Shown: positions 52,390 to 62,442, counted from the first letter of the stretch. The stretch: DNA of 64,000 bases from Candidatus Heimdallarchaeota archaeon (GCA_030603365.1 JAUVXV010000002.1:1-64000), one strand, 5' to 3'. Notes: generated by a model not told the origin, from the letters alone. Numbers and translations are program-made.

Positions 52390-53391
52390 ATGACTGAAAT
52401 GAAAAGAGCATTGGTTCTAATTTTCATTATGATTTTAACTTCTTTTCCGGTTTCAGCTGAAATTGAAACAGAGTATGATGTAGATGAGTTAAAAAGTTCT
52501 ATTGATCCTTTGTCCGCTTGGTCGAAAAATTACAATGTTACTGCTTTAGCATTAATTTCTGTTTCTACCAAACCATATAATCAAAGTCAATTATATCATA
52601 TCACTATTCATAACGCAACAAACTTCTATGTTATTAGCAGGTATAATGTAACCGGAGATCTTTTCTTTAATTTCATCTGGGAAGGTCTTTTTAGAGCATA
52701 TATCTGGAATCCAGGGGGAGAAAGTTTGGAGATATCTATTATACTAAATAGTGATAGTTTGTCTGATGTAGAAGGGTTAGGTTATTCATTTGATTTCGAA
52801 GACAATTGGTGTCTTCAAACAACAGTATCTTCAGGAATTAATACAATATTACCAATCTCTAGCTTAACTAGAGGAAATTTTAAGATTAAGCTCTCTTCTT
52901 TTGGAGATAACAGTAATCTCAGATTATATTTAACTAATGAAAATCCTTCAGAAGAACCAACTTGGATGGATTCTGCAATAGTTATAAGTTGGATAGAATA
53001 TACGGAACAATCTGTTGTTCTTGACGAGGGTTATAACTGGATAGTTCTAACTTCTCTTGATGGACTATCCCACACTGTTGTTATAGTTATGATATACGAA
53101 AGTGGTTTAGCACTAAAAACTCGAGATATAATAATAGCTGTAGTTTTTATAGGTGCACTGATTTTATTTTTGTTGAATCAAGTAACTAGTCGAAAAAAGA
53201 GGAGACATAGAAAAAGCTACTATAGTACAAAACCATCACGAACTGATGTTCAAAAGCAACTCCACCTAATCTCGCAAGTTGATATCAGACATGAGGGAGG
53301 AAGATATGTTTACATTCCGCCTGAACTGACAAATCCTGATCTTTTGGATGAAGGGTTGGTTGAAAGAAAAAAAGATAAAGACAAAACCTAA
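52390..53391 (+). CDS. Single-pass membrane protein with cytoplasmic tail, unknown
   Basis: A 333-residue protein with a signal peptide (ALVLIFIMILTSFPVSAE), a beta-rich outer domain of about 220 residues with N-x-S/T sites, a helix (IIIAVVFIGALILFLLNQVT) and a basic cytoplasmic tail with TDVQKQLHLISQVDIRHEGG and YIPPELTNPDLLDEG. It follows the XPD-like gene closely and may share its transcript. It overlaps the convergent DegV gene by 4 bp. Family not recognised. Confidence 0.6.
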   Translation: MTEMKRALVLIFIMILTSFPVSAEIETEYDVDELKSSIDPLSAWSKNYNVTALALISVSTKPYNQSQLYHITIHNATNFYVISRYNVTGDLFFNFIWEGLFRAYIWNPGGESLEISIILNSDSLSDVEGLGYSFDFEDNWCLQTTVSSGINTILPISSLTRGNFKIKLSSFGDNSNLRLYLTNENPSEEPTWMDSAIVISWIEYTEQSVVLDEGYNWIVLTSLDGLSHTVVIVMIYESGLALKTRDIIIAVVFIGALILFLLNQVTSRKKRRHRKSYYSTKPSRTDVQKQLHLISQVDIRHEGGRYVYIPPELTNPDLLDEGLVERKKDKDKT

Positions 53392-54260
53392 TCCAAGTCG
53401 AAATTTCTAACTGTTATAATCCCCATTACAGTTATTCCAGTATGACAAGCTATAGTATTTCCAACAAAAAATGGTTCAATGTGTTTAATTTTAGGGATAG
53501 TTGTTCTTTCAATCATCTTTCGGAATTTAGCATTCTCTTCTCTTGGTGTAGTTTCACCCATCCAGATGAAAAGCTCATCATCAGGGTTGTAACATTTCCA
53601 TGCTTCATTGAGTAATTTTCTACATGTCCTCTCAGTACCAATATCTTTCCCAATTGGTTTGAGCTCTCCATCAGCTAATGTGAGGATGGGGTAAGCATGA
53701 AGAACATCAGCTAGATAATACTGAATACGGCTGATTCTCCCACTTTGGAAAATATGAGTCAAATCTGTAACCATTAAAAATACTTGAACATCATTATCTC
53801 TGAAATATTCAAGTTGCTGTAAGATATTATCAATTTCTTCTCCCTGTTTTACTAATTGAGCTGCTTTGAGAGCTATAGCTCCTAAGAAATAAGAGGTTCC
53901 TTTGGAATCAAATATAGTTATTTCCGGACAATTAGCTTTTTTTCTTCTAAACTGATTTACTGTGCTTTTTACCACATTCATTGTTCCTGATAATTGAGGA
54001 GAAACAAGTATCATAAGCAGATGATCGTAATCTTGATTCTTCTCTAAAACTTTCCAAACATTATTTGGTGAGGGTTGGCTAGTTTTTGCAGATTTTGAAT
54101 TCTTAATCAATTCATAGAATTCAGCTGGAGGAGTGCTTCCATCATCCAAGTATTCTTGTTCATCTATAATTGCAAATGCTGGAATAAGATCAATATCATA
54201 ACGTTTTACCAAATCATCATTGAGATTTGATGTCGAATCTGAAATTATCTTAATTTTCAC
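53388..54260 (-). CDS. DegV family fatty-acid-binding protein
   Basis: A 290-residue DegV protein: IISDSTSNLNDDLVKRYDID, the LDDGSTPPAEFYELI segment, KTSQPSPNNVW, ILVSPQLSGTMN, FDSKGTSYFLGAIAL and GRISRIQYYLADVLHAYPIL. Family members bind a fatty acyl chain; bacterial ones serve a fatty-acid kinase, and the archaeal role is unclear. It is cytoplasmic. Confidence 0.9.
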   Translation of the reverse strand: MKIKIISDSTSNLNDDLVKRYDIDLIPAFAIIDEQEYLDDGSTPPAEFYELIKNSKSAKTSQPSPNNVWKVLEKNQDYDHLLMILVSPQLSGTMNVVKSTVNQFRRKKANCPEITIFDSKGTSYFLGAIALKAAQLVKQGEEIDNILQQLEYFRDNDVQVFLMVTDLTHIFQSGRISRIQYYLADVLHAYPILTLADGELKPIGKDIGTERTCRKLLNEAWKCYNPDDELFIWMGETTPREENAKFRKMIERTTIPKIKHIEPFFVGNTIACHTGITVMGIITVRNFDLD

Positions 54261-54446
54261 ATTTCAATAATAAACTAGGTTTTAAAAAATGTTGTGCAGA
54301 TGAATTATTAATTTGAGATTACTCGGATTAGCTGGATTGGTCCTATCATCCTTAAAACCTAAAAAGAAAAGATGATTTTTCTTTTCTTATATCCATAAAT
54401 CTTTTTTTTTCAGAAAGATTTAGATATCTCTACTTAGAGTTAAAGT

Positions 54447-55397
54447 GTGAATAAAAAACTGATTCACTGGTTAAAAGCATCTGTCATTATTCTAGGATGG
54501 AGTCTGACACCAGTTATTGGTGATTATCTAGTCGATCAAACTAGTCAATTAACCGCTTATCAGTTATCTTTTTTTAGATATTTCATTGCTGCAGTAGCCA
54601 TTTACATTATCCTAATGATTCAGAAGGATGTCTCGAATAAGGATATAATTCAATCTGTCAAAAAGAAATGGAAACAATATATTATAGTTTCAATACCTTC
54701 TGCTTTCATGCCTGTTCTTCTATTCCTGGCGGTTAATTCAACCACTGCATCAACCGCTTCCTTCTTACTAAACTCGAATATTATTCTTATTCCAATTATT
54801 GCCTTTTTTATTATTAAAGAAAGGATAACAAAACGTTATTTCATAGGTTTAGTAATCGCTTTACTTGGAGTATTCTTTGTGGTTTTTGATGAGAATCTCT
54901 TGGATTTATCTAATCTAACCTTGGGGTCAGTTGGAGGTAATTTGCTCGCTTTAGGTTCCGGTCTTTGTTGGGCATTATACACGGTTTTTCTGAAGAAATT
55001 CTTTTCTGATGAGAATCCACTATTAGTTACTTTTTTGAGTCTTCTATTGGGAAGCATTTATCTTGTTTTCTTTGCTTTTCTTATTCCTCCTGTAAATATG
55101 TCAGTAAATCTCTTAGGAATCTTTCTTATCATAGTAATTGCAGTATTAGCCACGGCATTTGCTTATAGCTTCTGGTTGGATATACTTTCCTATCTTTCAA
55201 CTACTGAAACAGGAATCATACAAGCTTTAGTACCAATCTTTTCAGTAATTTGGTCTGTTTCCTTTCTAGGAGAAGGTGATACAGTAACGTACTTTTTTGG
55301 AATCGGAGCTGTATTGATAATTGCTAGTATAATCATTGTTGAGAGAAGAAAGGAAAAACCAGAGATTACTGATGAAAAATCCATAAAAGAAAGTTGA
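54447..55397 (+). CDS. EamA/DMT-family transporter
   Basis: A 316-residue protein with ten predicted helices in two EamA repeats: TAYQLSFFRYFIAAVAIYII, ASFLLNSNIILIPIIAFFII and KRYFIGLVIALLGVFFVVFD in the first half, LGSGLCWALYTVFLKKFF and ETGIIQALVPIFSVIWSVSF in the second. Such permeases export metabolites or amino acids. GTG 54447 is the start. The next gene begins just after it, suggesting an operon. Confidence 0.88.
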   Translation: MNKKLIHWLKASVIILGWSLTPVIGDYLVDQTSQLTAYQLSFFRYFIAAVAIYIILMIQKDVSNKDIIQSVKKKWKQYIIVSIPSAFMPVLLFLAVNSTTASTASFLLNSNIILIPIIAFFIIKERITKRYFIGLVIALLGVFFVVFDENLLDLSNLTLGSVGGNLLALGSGLCWALYTVFLKKFFSDENPLLVTFLSLLLGSIYLVFFAFLIPPVNMSVNLLGIFLIIVIAVLATAFAYSFWLDILSYLSTTETGIIQALVPIFSVIWSVSFLGEGDTVTYFFGIGAVLIIASIIIVERRKEKPEITDEKSIKES

Positions 55398-55450
55398 TAG
55401 AGAGAAACCTTTTTTTCTATGAAAGTAATCTTATTGAGTTAGTGAATAAA

Positions 55451-56227
55451 ATGACAAAGTTTCAAGAAGATATTTGTATCCACAAAGGGGATTTCCTAAT
55501 TGTCAAAACAAAGGACATAGAATTCAACAATCCCACAGTATTTGTTACTTTTCCAACTCCTGGTATTATTGGTCCAATAGTAGCTAGACAAATGATTTCT
55601 AGTTTGGGATTAGAAGAAATAGGTTTCTTTAAGTCTGATGCCCTTAGTCCTGTTACAATTTTCATGGATAATGTTCTGAAGCACCCATATTTGCTTTATT
55701 CCAACAAAGAAGGTACCATCCTTTTGATAACTATAGAGTATCCGGTTCCTCAAGAAGCGTTTTTAGTTGTAGCTGAGGGATTAATCAATTGGATAGAGAA
55801 ACATGTTAGAGCAGAAAAAATAGTTTGTTTAGATGGTGTTCCAGTCAAACTTAAGCCAGAAAAACCTGTTGTTATAACAGCAGCAGAAAAAGGGGTAGCA
55901 GAAGAACTAAAGCAATATGGCACAGACATATACGAACATGGTGTCGTTTTAGGTCTTTCAGGAGCATTTACTAGTGAAGCTTTACTCCGTGATATTGTTG
56001 GTATGGTTCTAATGACACCTGCAACAGCTGAATTTCCTGATCCAGAAGCTGCTGTCAACCTGATCAAAGTGATAAACAGTTATTTCAAATTCGACATTGC
56101 AACAGAAGAGTTACTTGCTGAAGCTACCAAGATTAAGCAACAGTTAGCAATGATAGCTGAGAAACAACAGACTATGCAACAACCTATGGTCCCACCGCCA
56201 AGAAGAATGAGAGAAGGATATGTATAA
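55451..56227 (+). CDS. PAC2 family protein (proteasome assembly chaperone-like)
   Basis: About 258 residues. PAC2-type features are TVFVTFPTPGIIGPIVARQM, EIGFFKSDALSPVTIFMDN, LLITIEYPVPQEAFLVVAEG and the YEHGVVLGLSGAFTSEALLR loop. Archaeal homologues can chaperone proteasome assembly; some family members are ATP-grasp neighbours. The frame is open from 55394 inside the transporter gene, but ATG 55451 (MTKFQEDICI) fits the family start better. The C-terminal tail is Gln/Pro-rich. Confidence 0.85.
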   Translation: MTKFQEDICIHKGDFLIVKTKDIEFNNPTVFVTFPTPGIIGPIVARQMISSLGLEEIGFFKSDALSPVTIFMDNVLKHPYLLYSNKEGTILLITIEYPVPQEAFLVVAEGLINWIEKHVRAEKIVCLDGVPVKLKPEKPVVITAAEKGVAEELKQYGTDIYEHGVVLGLSGAFTSEALLRDIVGMVLMTPATAEFPDPEAAVNLIKVINSYFKFDIATEELLAEATKIKQQLAMIAEKQQTMQQPMVPPPRRMREGYV

Positions 56228-56350
56228 TCTTATTCTCCCTATTTTTTTATTTTAATGAAAAGTTTTTTTTTGTTTTAAACCTCGAGAAATTGCTGACAAA
56301 TTATATCGCCAAATTTTTTTTCTAAAAGAAATGAAAAGATAGAACAAAAA

Positions 56351-56734
56351 TCACTTAGATGTTTTTCCACAGTTACTGCAAAATTTCATTCCAGATTCTA
56401 ATTTCATCCCACAAAATTCACAGAAAGTTGTTTCCAGAACGTCCTTAGAAGAAGTGGATTCCACATCTTTCTCCCTTTTTGTTTTTAAACCTTTGATTTC
56501 ATGACCCTCTAGAATATCATATGTGCTTCTACGTGTTTTTGAGGTTTCTTGTCCAGTTTTCTTCAGAAAATTGAAGAATGCTATAACACCTAGAATAACG
56601 AAAAACATGATTACTCCCATCAAAATATAGAATATAATCTTTTCAGTAACAATTCCTAATACCAATAAAGTTACCAAAACTAAAATTAATCCAGTTATTA
56701 CACCATTTATAGAACGACGACTTCGAATTCTCAT
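56351..56734 (-). CDS. Two-helix membrane protein with C-terminal zinc ribbon
   Basis: About 127 residues from ATG 56734 (MRIRSRRSINGVITG): two hydrophobic helices (VITGLILVLVTLLVLGIV and IFYILMGVIMFFVILGVIAF), a charged linker, and a zinc ribbon FCEFCGMKLESGMKFCSNCG. The frame stays open to 56875, but the longer start adds an unlikely extra segment. The ribbon closely resembles that of the interrupted gene at 752 (EGMTFCSNCG). Confidence 0.65.
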   Translation of the reverse strand: MRIRSRRSINGVITGLILVLVTLLVLGIVTEKIIFYILMGVIMFFVILGVIAFFNFLKKTGQETSKTRRSTYDILEGHEIKGLKTKREKDVESTSSKDVLETTFCEFCGMKLESGMKFCSNCGKTSK

Positions 56735-56907
56735 ATAGGTACATAGAAAATAATGAACCAATATAAAGACTCCTTTGAGTATTATGTAAATAGCAGTTTC
56801 TCTCTGTCGATATATGTTCCCTGAAAAAGTAAAATAAATTATGGATAATAAACTAAATTCTTTGATGAATAACAATCTTTATTTTTAATCTCAGAACATT
56901 CTTTTTA

Positions 56908-57867
56908 ATGAAAGTATTTGTAACAAGGAAAATCCCTCAAGCTGGCTTAGAAATTCTTAGGGAGCATTTTGAAATTGATGTATTTGAAGGAGATTCCCCT
57001 ATATCTAGAGAGGAGTTGGTAACACGAGCTAGTGATTGTGACGGTCTTCTTTCATTATTAACCGATACAATAGATTCAGAAGTCATGGATGAAATAGGAG
57101 TTAAAGCTATAGCTAATTATGCAGTAGGTTATGATAATATAGATATTACTGCAGCAACCCAAAGAAAAATTCCTGTTACAAATACACCAGGTGTATTGAC
57201 AGATGCAACTGCTGATTTGACTTTTGCACTGATCTTATCCATCTCTAGACGAATAGTTGAATCTGATAAATATCTTAGAGAAGGAAGATGGACTGGTTGG
57301 GATCCTATCCTCTTACTTGGTGGAGATTTTGTTGGAAAGACTCTCGGTATTATTGGATTAGGTAGGATAGGAACAGCTGTTGCTAAGAGGGCTAAAGGTT
57401 TTGGGATGAATATCATCTATACTGATCATCATAAGAAATCTATAGAAAACGAATTGAGTGCAAGATGGGTAACATTTGAAGAGCTAATAGTAAATTCTGA
57501 TTATATTACAATTCATATACCACATACAACTGATACACATCACCTTATAGGGAAAGAAGAATTGTCCAAAATGAAAAGTACAGCTTATCTCATTAATACT
57601 TCTAGAGGTAAAATAATCAATGAAATTGAACTTATTGAAGCTTTGAAGAACAGACAGATTACTGGAGCAGGTTTAGATGTTTTCTATGAAGAACCCGATT
57701 TCAATCCTGAACTTGCAAAGTTAGATAATGTGGTTATTGTTCCTCATATTGGTTCAGCAAGCTTTGAAACAAGAAACAAAATGGCAGTAATGGCTGCAGA
57801 GAATCTTGTTGAAGCATTAAAAGGAGAGATACCTGAAAATATTGTGAACCCAGAGATATATGATTAA
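56908..57867 (+). CDS. D-isomer-specific 2-hydroxyacid dehydrogenase (glyoxylate reductase-like)
   Basis: A 319-residue enzyme with the Rossmann motif LGIIGLGRIGTAVAKRAKGF, catalytic Arg in INTSRGKIINEIEL, Glu in DVFYEEPD and His in VVIVPHIGSAS. The N-terminus VFVTRKIPQAGLEILREHFE is typical for glyoxylate/hydroxypyruvate reductases. It would reduce a 2-oxoacid with NAD(P)H. It converges directly (stop to stop, adjacent bases) with the M29-like gene. Confidence 0.92.
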   Translation: MKVFVTRKIPQAGLEILREHFEIDVFEGDSPISREELVTRASDCDGLLSLLTDTIDSEVMDEIGVKAIANYAVGYDNIDITAATQRKIPVTNTPGVLTDATADLTFALILSISRRIVESDKYLREGRWTGWDPILLLGGDFVGKTLGIIGLGRIGTAVAKRAKGFGMNIIYTDHHKKSIENELSARWVTFEELIVNSDYITIHIPHTTDTHHLIGKEELSKMKSTAYLINTSRGKIINEIELIEALKNRQITGAGLDVFYEEPDFNPELAKLDNVVIVPHIGSASFETRNKMAVMAAENLVEALKGEIPENIVNPEIYD

Positions 57868-58887
57868 CTACTCGTTTTGTTCAAAGAGTTCTTTTCTTAG
57901 ATGCTCTTTCTCATTGATGACCATTTTTGATAATGGAAAATAATAATGATCTACTCTTGTATCAGGATAAAATCCTACGTGTACCATTCCTAAGAATTTA
58001 TCTGCAACAGTTGCACAGAATGGATCTTTAGCTTGAGGGTTTGTTCCAACTCCTAATTGGGAAAGTTTCACATCTTCACGTCTAATCAGAGCTTGTATAT
58101 CCTCTCCCACTTTCCCTCCACCTACACAATCTACTAAAGTATTATCCTTAATTGTTAATGTGAGTAGTTGAGTTAACTCTTCTTGCCATCCTGGAAAGAT
58201 GTTTAAGGTTCCATTAATTGTACATACAGTTTGTCCATAATGTAACTCTAATGTTATTTCCCCTGCAGGTAAATTTGAGAACATACCTGGAGATGTGCAG
58301 AAACCAGATTCCCATAACCAATCTATAGGTGTATTGAATTCAAGTAAAAGATGACTTCCTGCTAAGTCAAAGAGTTCAAGTTTTCTTGCTCCTTGAACTA
58401 GACTGAATAATTTTGTTGTTATTTTTTCTATATCATGCAGATTCACATCTAGAGGACCTTCTGGATAGAAAACATCTGCAGGTATAAGTGGTGCTGATAC
58501 ATGTCGTATCTTCTTGTTATCTAGAGGAACTTTCAAAGATGGAACATCTGTCAAAGAAAATTCTGTTATCGTAATTACTAAGTCTGATTCTAGTATTTTC
58601 TTCTTCATTTCTTTATCATTTGGATCGATATAGTGTTGGTAAGTTGGTTTGATTAAATATAATTCTACCTTATCTTGCTTCTTTTCCTTTATGATTTCGT
58701 ATATTCTTTTTGCTAGTAAATTTCGCTCTACTATTGATTCAAGAATAGCTGTTGGTTTATTAACAAAATCCTCAGGACTTGGGTAATCACTAATAATCAA
58801 AACTTTCTCATTTTCTCTAACTTCCCAAGCTTCCTCTAATAGCCTTGTTACAATAGGTCGTATAGAATCCTTGAGATAGTCTGCCAT
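57868..58887 (-). CDS. M29-type aminopeptidase-like protein
   Basis: About 339 residues from ATG 58887 (MADYLKDSIRPIV). It resembles the thermophilic metallo-aminopeptidase (AmpS/M29) and related family: MFSNLPAGEITLE, HYGQTVCTINGTLNI, LGVGTNPQAKDPF, KFLGMVHVGFYPDTRVDHYYF. The late His/Asp block corresponds to metal ligands. Activity could be peptidase or another hydrolytic or oxygenase reaction of this fold. The upstream OYE-like gene ends about 60 bp before the start, so they may be an operon. Confidence 0.75.
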   Translation of the reverse strand: MADYLKDSIRPIVTRLLEEAWEVRENEKVLIISDYPSPEDFVNKPTAILESIVERNLLAKRIYEIIKEKKQDKVELYLIKPTYQHYIDPNDKEMKKKILESDLVITITEFSLTDVPSLKVPLDNKKIRHVSAPLIPADVFYPEGPLDVNLHDIEKITTKLFSLVQGARKLELFDLAGSHLLLEFNTPIDWLWESGFCTSPGMFSNLPAGEITLELHYGQTVCTINGTLNIFPGWQEELTQLLTLTIKDNTLVDCVGGGKVGEDIQALIRREDVKLSQLGVGTNPQAKDPFCATVADKFLGMVHVGFYPDTRVDHYYFPLSKMVINEKEHLRKELFEQNE

Positions 58888-58946
58888 AATCCCGATTTGA
58901 ACATTCGGATTTTTGCTTAAAAACATTAGTCTAAAGGAAATTGAAC

Positions 58947-60038
58947 TTATGGGTGCTTGTAGAAACATCTTAACATTGTTTTTGCGAAATTGTCACTAGA
59001 AATACATTTTCGACAATCTATACAAGATGCTCTTTCTTGTCCTTCTTCTAATAAATTCACCAAATCAGGTTCATTGATAAATGGTTTACTCATGGAGATG
59101 AAATCAGCAACATTGTTATCTAATAGAGCATCCATTGTAGTTCTACTTCGAATTCCATCTACAATAATCAGAGGTAAATCTTGTATCTGATCACGAATTT
59201 TCTTGACATGTGCTCCCCATGTTGCTTCACAATATCCAGTCTCAATAGCAGCTCTTCCTCTAGTTTTTCTGATATGATTCTGTTGTTCAGGACCTCCTCC
59301 ACTAATTTCTGCAAAAGATAGTCCTTTCTCAGCTAACCATTTTATAACGCTTATAGCATCATCTACTTGCATTCCACCTTCTTCAGCAAAATCATCACCG
59401 TTTATTTTCACACCGATAATTGCTTTTTCTCCTAACTTTTCCCTAATTGCATCATAAATCCTCATTAGTAACAAAGCTCTTTTTTCAAGTGTTTCTCCAT
59501 ATTCATCTAATCTTTTGTTGACTCTGTCAGAAAGGAATTGACTATTCAGATACCCATGAGCTGCATGAATTTGTACTCCATCAAATCCAGCTGCTATTGC
59601 GTTCTTTGCAGCTTCTGCAAAGTCCTCAATGATTTTTTCAATCTCATCTTGTCTTAATTCTCTAGCTTCCCAGTCATTAGTTTTGTAAGCTGAAGCGGTA
59701 ACTCTATCTTGACGACAGGTGAAACCTCCATGATTAATCTGACCTATGATTTTTGATCCATAAGAATGAACTATTTCAACTAGTTCTTCCATTCGTGGGA
59801 CATGTGCCTCTGCAGATAAACCAGACTGTTTAGAATGAGCTTTACCCTTTTCACTGACATATGAATGTCCTTTAATGATTAGACCAATATTTCCCTTTGC
59901 TAATTTCTCATAATGTTCTATTATTGGATCTGAAAGTATTCCAGTATCATCTGACCAATATGAAGTGGTTGCCGATCTTACAAATCTATTCTTTACTTCT
60001 AACTTTCCTATAGAAAAAGGTGTGAAAAGTTTGGACAT
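58947..60038 (-). CDS. NADH:flavin oxidoreductase / old yellow enzyme family protein
   Basis: A 363-residue TIM-barrel FMN enzyme: FTPFSIGKLEVKNRFVRSAT, GQINHGGFTCRQ, GFDGVQIHAAHGYLNSQFLS (active-site His pair) and IIVDGIRSRTTMDALL. At the C-terminus CIDCRKC and a later LRC give the [4Fe-4S] cysteines of the 2-enoate reductase branch, but the extra NAD(P)H/FAD domain of those enzymes is missing. It probably reduces an activated double bond, with electrons delivered by another protein. Confidence 0.88.
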   Translation of the reverse strand: MSKLFTPFSIGKLEVKNRFVRSATTSYWSDDTGILSDPIIEHYEKLAKGNIGLIIKGHSYVSEKGKAHSKQSGLSAEAHVPRMEELVEIVHSYGSKIIGQINHGGFTCRQDRVTASAYKTNDWEARELRQDEIEKIIEDFAEAAKNAIAAGFDGVQIHAAHGYLNSQFLSDRVNKRLDEYGETLEKRALLLMRIYDAIREKLGEKAIIGVKINGDDFAEEGGMQVDDAISVIKWLAEKGLSFAEISGGGPEQQNHIRKTRGRAAIETGYCEATWGAHVKKIRDQIQDLPLIIVDGIRSRTTMDALLDNNVADFISMSKPFINEPDLVNLLEEGQERASCIDCRKCISSDNFAKTMLRCFYKHP

Positions 60039-60150
60039 AGTTTAACAATTTCATAGTAATAAAAAAACATTCCTCCTCAATGCCATACTGACAAAAGTTA
60101 AATATATCTGCAATAAATGAACAGTATAACTCAACTTGGTGGAGATTTAT

Positions 60151-60384
60151 ATGGTATGCGGTTTAGATTTCGATTATCCTGAATGGTTATATAAAACAGC
60201 AATGTACATAGCAGCTTTTGGAACACTTCTATTTGTAGTGTTCGTATTTGTTTATTCGTCAGCTTCAAGCGCGGAAGTACCTAATAATACTTTAATCACA
60301 ACATCTTTGTGGTTACTTATATCAGGTGTAATCTTAGTTGTACCTGCAATAATAATATTCTTCACCAGAAGCAGTGATTATTAA
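60151..60384 (+). CDS. Small two-helix membrane protein
   Basis: About 77 residues: MVCGLDFDYPEWLYK, then two helices (YIAAFGTLLFVVFVFVY and LWLLISGVILVVPAIIIFF). GGTGGAG lies five bases before ATG 60151, which decides the start over the TTG/GTG further up. It overlaps the opposite-strand zinc-ribbon gene by 4 bp at the 3' end. Function unknown. Confidence 0.6.
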   Translation: MVCGLDFDYPEWLYKTAMYIAAFGTLLFVVFVFVYSSASSAEVPNNTLITTSLWLLISGVILVVPAIIIFFTRSSDY

Positions 60385-61391
60385 TATTCATCTACTTTTG
60401 AACCACATTTGTGACAAAAAATTTTGTTAGGTTTTAACTTCACTCCACAGTTGGGGCAAAATTGAGCCTGTAAATGATTTATTTCATCAGTTTTTTTAGC
60501 TTCAACAAAATCAGATTGAACTACTGTTTGTGAAGTAGGAGATTTGTAAGTTTGAGGATCCACTGTTCTTTGTTGTGGAATAGTATAACCTGTGCTAGTC
60601 TCGAAATCATAATCTACTGGAACGTCATTTGCAACCAATTTTATATCATTACTCAAATTGAAAAATCCTATCATTAAGCCTACATATCCTAAAATGATGA
60701 TGACTCCTGCAATTATCAAAGGTGTTAAGTTGATAGTAGTTTCAGAACTTAGCTGATAAACACTGAATGTTAAGGGAATCATTGATAATAGTGGAACAAT
60801 TTGAGAGTAGAATAATAGTTTACTTTCTTTTTTAGGGTAGAGCTGATTTTCTTTTAGAGCCTTGAAGGTCAAGCTAATATTATAATAAGCTAGAATCAGA
60901 AAAACAAATGCCCCAATATAAGCAATTTCCGTGATATATGAGAGACCTGTCCCAATAAATGTACCCATCAACAGGCTAGCAATTTGAATGAATAAAGCAT
61001 ACCTGATGAAATTTCCCACATTGTTAGCTTGTTTTGCTACTTGTGGTATTATTCTAGCAAGTATTCGAAAACTCTTAGATATTCTGAAAAAAGTAAAAAG
61101 ATACATAATACCAGATACCAAAAGAAGAATAAAGATAAATGAAAGTGCAGAAAAAATACCAGGATTTTCATCCATAAGAATAGTTAATGAAGCTTGTATT
61201 GCCTCAATATCCGCGGTAGCGGCTTCTTGAAGGATAATCAGAAGTTCCTCTAATACATTATAGAGAAGTGCGACTAAAACCACTAATGACCCCATAAAAA
61301 CTGTTTGGACAATAGCAAGTCTTTTAGCAAATTTGCTAATTTGATTTTTTATCAAATGAATAGGTGGAACAGCATTGTAGTTGGAATACAT
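60381..61391 (-). CDS. Polytopic membrane protein with C-terminal zinc ribbon
   Basis: A 336-residue protein with about six helices (e.g. QTVFMGSLVVLVALLYNVLE, AYIGAFVFLILAYYNISLTF, LIIAGVIIILGYVGLMIGFF), a Thr/Gln-rich linker and a zinc ribbon FCPNCGVKLKPNKIFCHKCG. The cytoplasmic ribbon may contact nucleic acid or partner proteins. It is one of several proteins with this tail in the window. No transporter signature was seen. Confidence 0.7.
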   Translation of the reverse strand: MYSNYNAVPPIHLIKNQISKFAKRLAIVQTVFMGSLVVLVALLYNVLEELLIILQEAATADIEAIQASLTILMDENPGIFSALSFIFILLLVSGIMYLFTFFRISKSFRILARIIPQVAKQANNVGNFIRYALFIQIASLLMGTFIGTGLSYITEIAYIGAFVFLILAYYNISLTFKALKENQLYPKKESKLLFYSQIVPLLSMIPLTFSVYQLSSETTINLTPLIIAGVIIILGYVGLMIGFFNLSNDIKLVANDVPVDYDFETSTGYTIPQQRTVDPQTYKSPTSQTVVQSDFVEAKKTDEINHLQAQFCPNCGVKLKPNKIFCHKCGSKVDEY

Positions 61392-61461
61392 TAGACATTC
61401 ACCTTGGTACTCAAATTTAGAGAATAAAGAGTGATATAAAAAACTAGTTTTTTGAACTAAT

Positions 61462-62442
61462 TCATTTCTTTTTCATAAAATTCTTCTTGATGTTCGCATA
61501 AGGTTGATTGTTAAATGGACATACCTTTATGCAGACAGTGCAGGCATAATTATTACCAAAGTATGGAAAACACTTGTTATTATCTATATGAGTGACTCTA
61601 CCAGTTTCATGTTCTATAGGTGTTTCATAAATTGCTCCAGGGGGACATTCCTTAATGCACTTATTGCATTTCTCGCAATAATCTTTGATCCAGCCATGTT
61701 CATTACTTTCATTCAAAGGGAGGTTCTCAATATTTGTATAAACAGCAGTTAATCTTAATGTTGGACCATTTATAGGAGTTATTAGAATACCAGATTTGCC
61801 AAACCCTCCCAATCCTGCTTTTTCTGCAAGTCTAGGGTAAAGAGCAATCCCTCCTAGTGGATGAGAAGCATGAGAAGCAAATCCTTTTTTCCTTAGGTAT
61901 CTTGCAACTTTATTTGATGCAACACCTAGCTTATCATAAGTCTTCCAGATATTCTTGAGAGCTTTTTTACTTGGTGCTGTATTAATTTTCTCATTATTCA
62001 TATTCATTGCTAAAACAATAGCATTTTCAAATGCAACCGCTTTTGACTCGAAGATATAATCACGTGGTACTTTTGTATAACCTATACCGGATATTTTCAA
62101 CGACTTTGCATAGTCCTCTAGTTCTAGAAGCTCTTCTTCATTGATTTTCAACTTTGGCTCTTCTTCATTGTTCTTCAGATCTGTAATTGCCCGTTTACCA
62201 TTTTTAATACAAGATAGAATATGACGAATAGTCCTCAATTTCAATGGTACGTCAATTCCTTCTCTTCGTCCGAATTCTACAGGAATATCAAATCTTTCAG
62301 GAGATTTGTCTGAGTATTTATGTGAAGTTTCTTGTGAAGTTACTGAATCTTCTAATTCATAAACCTTCAAAACTCTAGGTACTCCAACTTTTCTGAAAAT
62401 ATGTTTTTTAATTTTGCCAACAACAGACATCTCGCTAGTCAT
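61462..62442 (-). CDS. QueG/reductive-dehalogenase-like Fe-S protein
   Basis: A 326-residue protein with the RDH/QueG-type block EKAGLGGFGKSGILITPING and RLTAVYTNIENLP, then two ferredoxin motifs: CEKCNKCIKECPPGAIY and CFPYFGNNYACTVCIKVCPF. These should hold two [4Fe-4S] clusters. Related proteins use cobalamin to reduce epoxyqueuosine or organohalides; whether B12 binds here cannot be read off. No Tat signal is present, so it is cytoplasmic. The exact substrate is unknown. Confidence 0.8.
   Translation of the reverse strand: MTSEMSVVGKIKKHIFRKVGVPRVLKVYELEDSVTSQETSHKYSDKSPERFDIPVEFGRREGIDVPLKLRTIRHILSCIKNGKRAITDLKNNEEEPKLKINEEELLELEDYAKSLKISGIGYTKVPRDYIFESKAVAFENAIVLAMNMNNEKINTAPSKKALKNIWKTYDKLGVASNKVARYLRKKGFASHASHPLGGIALYPRLAEKAGLGGFGKSGILITPINGPTLRLTAVYTNIENLPLNESNEHGWIKDYCEKCNKCIKECPPGAIYETPIEHETGRVTHIDNNKCFPYFGNNYACTVCIKVCPFNNQPYANIKKNFMKKK

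Noticed and set aside
54352..54400. A-rich/T-rich hairpin near 54360 as a terminator
   Set aside because: It lies between divergently transcribed genes, where no terminator is needed, and the A/T-only stem is easily expected by chance in this AT-rich DNA.
55462..56067. Minus-strand ORFs opposite the PAC2 gene
   Set aside because: They are antisense shadows of a clearly conserved coding frame.
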